From Marchantia polymorpha subsp. ruderalis (taxonomy: Eukaryota > Streptophyta > Marchantiopsida > Marchantiales > Marchantiaceae), in assembly GCA_037833965.1 (NCBI GenBank), contig AP031357.1, positions 1,756,001-1,820,000 of the forward strand: a stretch of DNA of 64,000 nt, written 5' to 3'. This document shows, piece by piece, positions 33,167 through 41,016 of the stretch (position 1 is its first letter; each line of letters starts with the position of its first letter). The notes beneath the pieces were generated by a model that saw nothing but the letters and a program-made list of their open reading frames with translations, was not told where the DNA came from and did no database searches. The position numbers and the translations under genes are program-made.

Positions 33167-33342
33167 GTGCCGCATGAACCAGCAGAGCTTCCGCAGCCAG
33201 AAATTTTGAAATGAATGAAAGAAAAAATGAACGCTTGAATATACCACGGAGAGCAAAATGGAATGAAAGAGATATGAAATTCCGGAAGTTCCAGAGCGAA
33301 GGTTGTCCTGGTGAAGAATCCAGAGCAATCAGTCTACCACCC
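33167..33342 (+). repeat. Host low-copy repeat, copy 1 (degraded)
   Basis: About 75-80 percent similar to 47500-47690 and to the reverse complement of 39205-39380 (shared cores: GCAGAGCTTCCGCAGCCAGA, then the AAATGGAATG and CCAGAGC blocks). It lacks the outer parts of the other copies. Nature unknown. The sequence between 33078 and 33166 shows nothing else recognisable, apart from its first 22 bases, which recur at 39823. Confidence 0.6.
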
Positions 33343-33436
33343 TGAAACCCAGGAGCATTTGACGTTCAGTTGGTTGCGGAAAATCACAAGAGTACAACGA
33401 GTAACGTCCAGGTAGAATCAAAGTAGAAAAATCGCC

Positions 33437-33602
33437 GCTATAATGGACTTAAAAAACCCGTTTTTTTTGCACGCGGTGTAAAGTAATCGACCGTGCACCG
33501 CTATAATGGACTAATAAAAAACCTGTTTATTTTACACGCGGTGTAAAATAATCGACCGTGCACCGCTATAATGGACTAAAAAAACCTGCTTATTTGCACC
33601 CT
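33437..33602. repeat. Tandem 63-65-bp repeats beginning GCTATAATGGACTA
   Basis: Units start at 33437, 33500 and 33565. Each has GCTATAATGGAC, an A-run, a small palindrome (TTTACACGCGGTGTAAA in the best copy) and ATCGACCGTGCACC. The third unit is cut by the rRNA fragment at 33603, and a fourth unit begins directly after it at 33921. They could be spacer subrepeats of ribosomal DNA or an unrelated minisatellite. Confidence 0.75.
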
Positions 33603-33920
33603 GGATTATCGCCTGTGGCAGCCAAGCTTTCATAGCCACGTCGATTTTTTATCCTTAGATGTAGGCTCTTCCTATAATTGTAAAGCAGAAGTCACCAAGT
33701 GTTGGATTGTTCACCCACCAATAGTTAACGTGAGCTGGGTTTAGACCGTCGTGAGAGAGGTTAGTTTCACCCTACTGATTACTTGGCGCCGCAAAAGTAA
33801 TTCAACTTAGTACGAGATGATTCACATAATTGGCAATTGCGTTTGGTTGAAGCCAGCGACACGAAGCTACCATGCGTAAGATTCTGACTGAACGCCTCTA
33901 AGTCAGAAACCATACTAGAA
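33603..33920 (+). rRNA. Decayed 3'-terminal fragment of 25S/28S rRNA
   Basis: Matches the end of plant large-subunit rRNA in order: the TGTGGCAGCCAAGC...TTCATAG segment, ATCCTTAGATGTAGGCTCTTCC, GTGTTGGATTGTTCACCC, AACGTGAGCTGGGTTTAGACC, GTAATTCAACTTAGTACGAG, GCGTTTGGTTGAA and TGACTGAACGCCTCTAAGTC. It has several substitutions and small deletions, for example the missing GGAACCG after TACGAGA, so it is a non-functional relic of about 318 bp. It lies between units of a tandem repeat, upstream of the aspartic protease gene. Confidence 0.9.
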
Positions 33921-34032
33921 GCTATAATGGACTAAAAACAACCGCTTTTTTAACACACATTGTAAAATAAGAGACGGTGCACACCGCTGCTTACTTTATA
34001 AAATAAACAGTGGTGTGCACCGTCGCTTATTT
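33921..34032. repeat. Last tandem unit with long near-perfect hairpin
   Basis: A diverged GCTATAATGGACTA unit at 33921 is followed by an inverted repeat: arms 33965-33989 and 34008-34032 (core GACGGTGCACACCGCTG against CAGTGGTGTGCACCGTC, one mismatch), with an AT-rich 18-nt loop. It could fold into a long stem. It may be a small fold-back element or part of the repeat array. Confidence 0.7.
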
Positions 34033-34070
34033 AAGGGCCTGTTCAGTGCACAACTCGCTCTCCCATTTTT

Positions 34071-34350
34071 CTTCCGTCACCGAGTCTGAGATGTGCAGCG
34101 GGGATTCTTGAGCACTGGTGAAGAAGATTTTGAATCTCCGCAAGCTCGAAAGAAGCGACGCGAGGCACAATACTGCATTGAGTCGGGCATAGTGTCTGAA
34201 GAATCTCAATCTTCCGTCACCGAGTCCGAGATGCGCAGCGGGGATTCTTGAGCAGTGGTGAAGAAGATTTTGAATCTCCCCAAGATCGAAAGAAGCGACG
34301 CGAGGCACAATACTGCATTGAGTAGGGCATAGTGTCTGAAGTATCTCAAT
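34071..34350. repeat. Direct tandem duplication of 140 bp ending at the protease start codon
   Basis: Copy 1 (34071-34210) and copy 2 (34211-34350) are nearly identical, both beginning CTTCCGTCACCGAGTC and ending TCTCAAT. The start codon of the downstream gene overlaps the last bases of copy 2 (ATG at 34349). The repeat therefore makes up the promoter-proximal and 5' untranslated region. An antisense frame through it is a by-product. Confidence 0.9.
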
Positions 34351-35881
34351 GGGAAACAGACGAGTCCGACTGTCTCTGATCCTGCTCTGTTTCATTCCTG
34401 TTCTCGTGGAAGGGCGGGCACGGAGCAAGGCGAAGAAGTTTCAAACGCTCCAAATCAATGGCCCGCCTGATTACAGCTCGAGGGTAGCAGATGCAGCGAC
34501 GTCTGCGGGCAGAACACAATTCCAACACGACAAGTCTGATGGGCTTGTCGTTGAATTGTGGCACAGAAATTCGCCGAATTCGCCTTTTCTTCCGAAGGAT
34601 GCGAAGCACGAAGACCTCGTGAAGCAGAGTCTTCTTTGGGACAAGCAGCGTCTCGCGATGTTTTCCGACAAGATTGAAATGGCGTCCCGAGGCCTCACGA
34701 TGAACAACCTCAGCGTGCCACAAGACCCATCGTCCATCAATGTGGATGCAAGTTCTGATACCGCCAATGTGGTGAGCCCGGTAATATCAGGACTGACTCT
34801 CGGCAGTGGGGAGTACTTTACGAGGATGGAGGTTGGAACCCCAGCGGAAGGTACTTATTTGGTCGTGGATACTGGGAGCGACCTCCTCTGGATGCAGTGC
34901 AACCCATGCAGCCATTGCTACTCGCAGCCTGATCCAATATTCAACCCCATGAACTCATCTACTTTCGATGTGGTTTCTTGCTATTCAAGTTCCGGTTGGT
35001 GCCAAGCTCTAAATGTCGGAGGCTGCATAGAAGACAAGTGCCTCTATCAGGTGAATTATGGGGATGGTTCCTTTACTATCGGGTACTTGTCATCGGAGAC
35101 CTTCACCATGGGCACTACCAAGGGAGGAGATCGGGTGAAAATAAAAAACGTTCCATTTGGATGCGGATATGACAACGAGGGTCTTTTCGCTGGGGCAGCC
35201 GGAATTTTGGGCCTGGGGAAGGGCAGTCTGTCATTTCCCAACCAGCTGGAATCTCGCTACTCAAGGAGATTTTCCTACTGCTTGACCAACAGGGAGAGTG
35301 GGGATGAGAAATCTAGCTCGCTGATATTCGGAGACGCTGCCATCCCTACGGGTAGTTCACAAATAAAGTACACACCCCAGCTACTCAATGAGAAGATTCC
35401 CTCGTTCTACTACGTGCGGCTGACGGGCATCAGCGTGGGTGGTTCATTGCTGGAGATACCGTCGGAGACCTTTCAGCTGACGCCGAGTACTGGCAAGGGA
35501 GGAGTCATTGTTGATTCGGGGACCTCCATCACATGGTTCAATTCTGCTGGTTACAACATTGTGAGGGACGCGTTTCGGGATGGAACTGAAAGTCTTCCTG
35601 GCACTTCCCCATTTGACCTTTTCGATACTTGCTACGACCTGTCGAACTTCACGTCCGTGCAGGTGCCTACCCTGACTTTGCACTTCGAGGGAGGGGCAGA
35701 ACTCGAACTGCCAGCCAAAAATTATGTCATCCCGGTGGACGAGATCGGCAGATACTGCCTGGCATTCGCGCCGTCTTCGAACAATTTTTCGATCATCGGA
35801 AATGTCCAGCAGCAAAATTTCCGTGTTGTGTTCGATAACGTGGAGGGTCGCATCGGTTTCGAGCCGGACCAGTGTTACTAG
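34349..35881 (+). CDS. Secreted nepenthesin-type aspartic protease (peptidase family A1B)
   Basis: Single-exon, 510-aa plant aspartic protease. Residues 1-22 form a signal peptide (RLSLILLCFIPVLVEG), followed by a propeptide to about 145. The two catalytic motifs are VVDTGSDLLW (Asp174) and IVDSGTSITW (Asp389); the flap is YGDGSFTIG (about 237). Cysteines between 184 and 231 match the nepenthesin-type insert, and GCGYDNEGLF and ILGLGKGSLSFP are family hallmarks. The C-terminus GNVQQQNFRVVFDNVEGRIGFEPDQCY-like end has no GPI signal, so the enzyme should be secreted to the apoplast or a vacuole. Relatives include ASPG1-like and nepenthesin proteins with roles in defence or development; the substrate cannot be told. 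The start is chosen because it gives the signal peptide. Intact, unlike its neighbours. Confidence 0.93.
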   Translation: MGNRRVRLSLILLCFIPVLVEGRARSKAKKFQTLQINGPPDYSSRVADAATSAGRTQFQHDKSDGLVVELWHRNSPNSPFLPKDAKHEDLVKQSLLWDKQRLAMFSDKIEMASRGLTMNNLSVPQDPSSINVDASSDTANVVSPVISGLTLGSGEYFTRMEVGTPAEGTYLVVDTGSDLLWMQCNPCSHCYSQPDPIFNPMNSSTFDVVSCYSSSGWCQALNVGGCIEDKCLYQVNYGDGSFTIGYLSSETFTMGTTKGGDRVKIKNVPFGCGYDNEGLFAGAAGILGLGKGSLSFPNQLESRYSRRFSYCLTNRESGDEKSSSLIFGDAAIPTGSSQIKYTPQLLNEKIPSFYYVRLTGISVGGSLLEIPSETFQLTPSTGKGGVIVDSGTSITWFNSAGYNIVRDAFRDGTESLPGTSPFDLFDTCYDLSNFTSVQVPTLTLHFEGGAELELPAKNYVIPVDEIGRYCLAFAPSSNNFSIIGNVQQQNFRVVFDNVEGRIGFEPDQCY

Positions 35882-36691
35882 AATTGCGTCAGCTCGAGCG
35901 AGACATTCTTCGTTTCTTGACGACGTAAAGTTCTGTAAATTTCTGTAAACTTAGTTCAGTAGATGTTAGATTAGTAGGTCATGTTCTATAGGAGCTCCGG
36001 CTCAGCTGTACTAGTGGCACTTTAGAAGTAGAACGTTACAGGCGGCAACTACATTCTGCAGTGTGAGAGTGAGTGTTGGTGGAGTTTCCTCCCGGAAACT
36101 CTAGAGCGTTAGAAAACTTTACACGAATTTGATGCGCACGGCTTTGGTCCCTTTTATTCCGAGCCCTCTTTTTTCGACTGTCTTCGTATTTGAAGATGCT
36201 TAATCATTTAATACATCCAGTTCATTTTTCTCTTGAAAATGTGTACGTGGGAGTTTTGTTCTTACCCGATACTTATGAGTTGTATCTTATGTTGTATCGT
36301 ACGAGTACGTCGTCTCGTACTTTTTTAGTGGCTTTATATGCTTATATCTCGTGGTTGCATCATAAACAAAGTCTTAAAGAAAGTAAGATCAATAGTTAGT
36401 GTTGCCCTACAGCACTATGAACTATTTACCTTGAAATGAATACATATATACTTAAACTACTTCACAATTTGAAGTGAAAAGTTCTACTAGACAATCTAAC
36501 TCTTTATACTCAAATTGTTAGCTTTATAGATACTAGGGTGCCTTGAAGTCCACACAAAGCCAATCAAATCCACACTAATAGACAAGACACTATTAAAAAA
36601 CAAAATAATACTCATGGTTACTCTTCGAGGATCAATAAATTGTATTTTTTAATGAGATATTTGTTCTATTATCTAATTCACACTTATATAG
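35882..36691. other. 3' flank of the protease gene, no gene seen
   Basis: Becomes AT-rich after about 36400. It should hold the 3' untranslated region and polyadenylation site of the protease. I see no coding sequence or repeat I can name. Confidence 0.4.
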
Positions 36692-37597
36692 TCACATGTC
36701 ATTCCTTGATTCAAGGTCCAGTTGGTAACTTGTGTCTCTAAAAAGATGGATAGCCACATTCTCCTTGCCAGTGCTTGTTAGAGTAACCGAGAAGATCTGA
36801 TTTTTCTCCTACGTTGCAGTATTTTTAGCGTACTCCCTCATGTTTTTACTTGCCGGATCTTCCTTCTTGTCTTTGGTTGTGCTTTTGCTCTTCTTCTCAA
36901 CTTGCTTGGGTTTGGCTGTGCTATCGCAAATCTTATCTTTGTCTACTTCCTGAGCCTTGCTCTTGATAATCTTGTCTATCTTTATGATTTTCCGTCAACA
37001 ATCCTCACCTTCCTTCGTCGGTTCAAAAACGGGGGCAAAATCCTTGTTATTTGAAAGTTTCAATTTGCTTTAACAAACCTTCTACTCCTCTACATTCATG
37101 GACTTCCTATCACAAGAGAGCCTGTTATACCTTAATTCTGTTACACTACTATAAAGCTTTTCTTTGATGTCTGGTACAAGATCAAGGTCGCATTTCTCTT
37201 CTATAACATCCACCGCTGTTGGGACCTTTCCTTCCTCGCGTCCTCTTATATTATTCTCTCCTACTGTGTTGTACTAATTGCTCCTATTCTCGACCGCAAT
37301 CAATTTATATGTCTTCTCTCTGTCTACAGAAGAAGATGTAATGCCGCTTTTATCGTCGTCAATCGACTTCTTTCCAGCTAGAGCCTCTACTTTTGATGGA
37401 ATATTGATTTCCATGTTCATGGCAGTGCTCTCACAGTCCTTCTCGTTATCTTCCACTGCGCTTTCTTGAGCAACATCGAAATGCTCGGCCATGATCTCGT
37501 CATCTCTTGCTACCTCAATCTTGGCACTGTCAACGTCATTTACATTGTAGAAATCTTCGAATTCAGTTGCTTTTGCAGAACAATTTTCACCACTTTT
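36692..37597 (-). pseudogene. Decayed Lys/Glu-rich protein gene
   Basis: One reading frame on the minus strand can be followed for about 900 bp without a frameshift, but holds five in-frame stops (near 37274, 37082, 37070, 36995 and 36809) before ending at 36692. The composition is strongly coding-like: acidic at first (EDFYNVNDVDSAKIEVARDD, then AEHFDVAQESAVEDNEKDCE), Lys-rich later (KPKQVEKKSKSTTKDKKED). All five stops could come from C-to-T changes (CAG, CAA or CGA codons). No family recognised. It may be a recently dead gene or a mix of exons and introns. Confidence 0.5.
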
Positions 37598-38489
37598 TCA
37601 AAATCTACGCATCGATGGCAGCATCGCCTGCATCCTTCTTACTTAGCACTAACTTAACTTACCATTCATTATTCTTCACTTTACATTGTCCTAATCTATG
37701 CTAACCTAATAGCTACTCTTTGCAAAGAAACTAAAACATCTACCACTTTTATTCTGTTTTGAAAAAACCTCCGGCTCACACTTGATACATAATCCTGTAT
37801 ATTGGATGACAAATAAATATCAACTTAATGAACTTGCTATGTTCATGTATCCTTCTAATATTATGCACGTAATCTAGCCATTTTTCTGAATGATGTAAAC
37901 AAAAATGTGAGTCCTGATGTTAAGTCTCGCTTACAATTCTTGGTTCAAGAACAATGATTGCTTCAAATCTATTTAATCTATAAATTTTTTCATTGCGAAA
38001 ATGAAAAAAAAAAACGTGATATTTCAAATTTGAATGAATACAGAAGAACACAAACTAACAAAAATTGTATGTCAAATTTTGCATTAAGAAGCTACAATCA
38101 TAGTTTAATCGATTAAACTTAATAAAAATCTAAATTTTTTTCCATGAACTAACAGAAAATACTATAAAGGAATTTAATATTTAATTATTTTAACTCTTTT
38201 TTTCATTTACATTCCATTGTAAATTATTTTCAATCGAATTTTTGTTCTTTGTTGCTATATATGTTTACAACAAGTATCTCAATATCTTTGTATAAGGTAA
38301 TACTCAGCCAAATAAATTTCAACAGATGAATCTCAATAATTCAATTCTATTGGAGTTTAAACTTGAAATTATGAAATTACCGTAATAAATTTTAAAATAT
38401 TTAAGATAGTGGATGCTTGTATTAAAAAGGTATAATTCAAAGTATAATAACAATCTGTGTAGATTATTGCGAATATAACACGTATGGTT
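37598..38489. other. AT-rich intergenic sequence
   Basis: Very AT-rich with many A and T runs and only short frames. Nothing recognisable on either strand. Confidence 0.4.
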
Positions 38490-38828
38490 TCATACATGAT
38501 ATCTGGAGTTTACGTCGCTAGTTGTGAGTTCCACCGCATTGTTCTCACATTCTTCATGAAGGATGGAACCGTGGCCTATCAAGTGGTCCTGAAAACTGCC
38601 TCTAAGCAGGCGCGAATATCCAGGGAAACATCGTAGTCGGAAATACGTTTCTATTATAAGGTCATCGGGAACACTCCTTGTTTTTGGTTCAAGAGAGGCA
38701 ACATGAGTCGAAAACAAAAATGCATAATATGCTTTCAACCCAATAAAGAAAGTAATCAACTGGACACCACCGACTAGAATCCGATAGTGTCGAGGTGAAA
38801 TATATGTACCAGATTTTGATAGTGCCAT
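38490..38828 (-). CDS. Hypothetical small protein with one membrane segment
   Basis: A 112-aa frame with a plausible hydrophobic helix (ILVGGVQLITFFIGLKAYYAFLF, residues about 17-39) followed by a charged tail. It could be a terminal exon or a chance frame. No homology recognised and no clear promoter. Confidence 0.25.
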   Translation of the reverse strand: MALSKSGTYISPRHYRILVGGVQLITFFIGLKAYYAFLFSTHVASLEPKTRSVPDDLIIETYFRLRCFPGYSRLLRGSFQDHLIGHGSILHEECENNAVELTTSDVNSRYHV

Positions 38829-39156
38829 GGTTATATGTTCCGCGGGTATTCCACTGCTTTATTTTTCAATCTCAAACATTCTACAAACATCGATAGAACA
38901 TTAGTTTTGTATTTGAAAACAGTCTCCATATACGTAAGAAATGCGGCCCTTGCCTCATCTCAAAAGGTCTGAACTCTATTCAGGTCAGTGTCCTGTTTGA
39001 AGCTGAAGGTGACAAGATGAAATCTCAATCTACCATCCGTGAACATTCATTTCTGGCTTTTTCGATGAGATCCAAACGCTGTTTAGTGGCCGTAACAGAG
39101 CCGCCACTTCTCAGGCATAGGCATGGGCAAGGACGTAGAATACTCTGTCAATAATT

Positions 39157-39482
39157 TTTCAGCACGTGTTGTTGAAGTTCGTGTGGGTAGAGGCAATCAC
39201 TACATATAGGCGCTGATGACTGTGGATTCTTCAGCAGCACAACTCTTTGCTCTGGAACGTCCTGAGTTTCACATCTCTTTCATTCCATTCCATTTCTCCG
39301 TCCGTGGTATAGCCAAGCGCTACTTTCTTCTCTCAACCATTTCAAGATGTCTTGATGCGGGAGCACTACTTGTTCATGCGGCGTCGCCTGCAAGTGCAGC
39401 ACTGGCAACAGGTCAGTTCAAGTCCTGGTTTTAAGAAGAAACTAGATTTCTCATAGTGCAGCTGTCTGTATTTATGTGTCAT
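39157..39482 (-). repeat. Host low-copy repeat, copy 2
   Basis: Reverse complement of 47380-47733 over about 325 bp with scattered changes (cores AGCACGTGTTGTTGAAGTTC and GTGCAGCTGTCTGTAT). Both copies keep a VEVRV-GRGNHY...DSSAAQ-FAL...FHISF reading in the same strand sense, so it may derive from a gene fragment that was duplicated. Third, shorter copy at 33167-33342. Confidence 0.7.
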
Positions 39483-40130
39483 TCGCGGAAGCTTTTGCTT
39501 GTCGTATTTGACAAGAGCATATGTTGAGGTCCAATATCTGTTGACGCATTCGAAGTTGATACAGTATAGCTTCTGGAGTTTAACCATCCACATTCTGCAT
39601 AAATATCTTCAATCTTTAGCCAAGTATTTCGACTTCAATATGTATCCTGATTATCTAAAGTTGCCAAATAACAAGACTGTGGCTTGTCTCTTAATTATGT
39701 CATCTTAACTTGGAGCAAAGATGACTCTCAATTCTTACTGAATTTTGGTTTGCTGCTGACTTTGCTATCTGCTGCCCCGTCAAGTCCATGGACACATTTG
39801 CGAACTCCGAGATGAGAGGGTATTTATCCGCCCGTCTGTTTCCACATCTTTAGAGTTCATGCTTGATGAAATTTCAAAACCTCTTGTTTGCCTCCTTCAC
39901 TCATTGGCGGTACATGAATATACCATCTTCTCAAAATTGTCTACAACGACCACGACGTCTTGGATCCTGGGACGGTTTATCAGAATCTAATCATAAATTT
40001 GGTCTTCCTTTACAGCTTTGATGGCGCCAACTAAGGAAGCAAGTGCGGTGACAAATGCTCATGCAACCCTTGCAACTGCAAGTGAGACAGTAGTATCAAA
40101 GATTCCAAATCTTGGATACTTGTTTGTTGC
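39483..40130. other. Intergenic, with decayed cytokinin oxidase tail and a 30-bp dispersed copy
   Basis: No intact gene. The minus strand from 40130 down to about 40020 may continue the cytokinin oxidase remnant. The 30 bp at 40058-40087 recur perfectly, inverted, at 47129-47158. At 39823-39844, 22 bp repeat the host sequence that abuts the LTR at 33078. Confidence 0.4.
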
Positions 40131-40405
40131 TTACATGCTTCTGTTGAGGAGAGAGGCGACCGAGGGGCCATTAAAGGTGCTCGCGTCAATAAATCGAAGA
40201 AACTGTTGCTCGAACTCCACCATCTTACTCGCAGGCACCAGTAAGTTTATCCAAGGATGTAGCACTTCCCACAAGCTCTTTGATCTTAACACCAGCTCGG
40301 TGAAGTGCACACGTTTCATAAACTTGAAATAAGACATCTACTGCGCGAAGACCTGAGTGGGTATTCGTTTCAGTTCTGCTTCGGTTAAAGTCTCGTCCAC
40401 AGAAA
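40131..40405 (-). pseudogene. CKX: Cytokinin oxidase/dehydrogenase C-terminal remnant
   Basis: The minus-strand frame reads SYFKFMKRVHFTEL, LRSKSLWEVLHPWINLLVPASKMVEFEQQF, then NGPSVASLLNRS, in the order of the cytokinin dehydrogenase C-terminal region (FLNRVH, LWxVPHPWLNLFVPxS, NGPxLxYPxNR). The highly conserved PHPW appears as LHPW. An in-frame stop lies before SYFKF near 40338 and another after LNRSM. No FAD-binding part is seen nearby. The enzyme would cleave the side chain of cytokinins; here only a relic remains. Confidence 0.7.
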
Positions 40406-40412
40406 AAACCTT

Positions 40413-40430
40413 AACCCCTAAACCCTAAAG
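40413..40430. other. Telo-box / short telomere-like motif
   Basis: CCCCTAAACCCTAAAG contains two telomere-type units and the AAACCCTAA telo-box (40420-40428). Two units are too few for an old telomere; such motifs occur in plant promoters. Confidence 0.35.
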
Positions 40431-41016
40431 CTCTACAAACATCAGAGTAGCATTGCCTGTATTAGTTGAATGCACAGAAAATGACGTCAACCGAGCCTTG
40501 GCCATACTTTGAAAAGAAATAAAATCGATTCTATATCAATTTTTTAAAGCGATCACTTTGTTGAGAACCCGAAGAAGAAATATTGAGAGCACGTCACCGG
40601 TACGTAAGTCCATCATAAGATATTATTAGCTGACTTGAGAAATGGAGATAATCAAAACACAAAAAAACGAATAATAAACATTAAGTTCGGCATGTTTGAG
40701 CTGAGAGATCTCTCCACGTCCATGAAGTAATGTCATCTGTTTTGTAGTAAGTGGTCATCTACAGCTATAAACTTTATTTGAATTGAAGGGACTATCCACG
40801 TTTCGGAATTCGAAAAATGCCAAAACCGTGCACACTGATTTGATATCAATTCCCATGTAACCAGTTGATAGAACGACATACCGACATAAATGACACGTTT
40901 CAGAACAACTCTCCTCATAGTTGTTCTGAAACTCTAAGTCTATTATTCAAACTTCTTATGAGATTTCACTCTCTTACATAATATATGTCTCATCGAGACA
41001 ACAAAGGATTTGTGCC
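40431..41016. other. Intergenic sequence, nothing recognised
   Basis: AT-leaning, with no convincing frame or repeat. It lies between the cytokinin oxidase relic and the 3' end of the receptor-like protein relic. Confidence 0.3.

Noticed and set aside
33603-33920. Functional rRNA gene
   Set aside because: Only the 3' end is present and several conserved bases are missing or changed.
34027-34428. Antisense 133-codon frame over the 140-bp duplication
   Set aside because: It merely reads the same repeat twice and overlaps the protease start.
38490-38828. Confident small membrane protein gene
   Set aside because: One short frame in AT-rich DNA with no homology; kept only as a low-confidence entry.
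40413-40430. Interstitial telomere
   Set aside because: Only two units; far too short to indicate a fusion or chromosome end.
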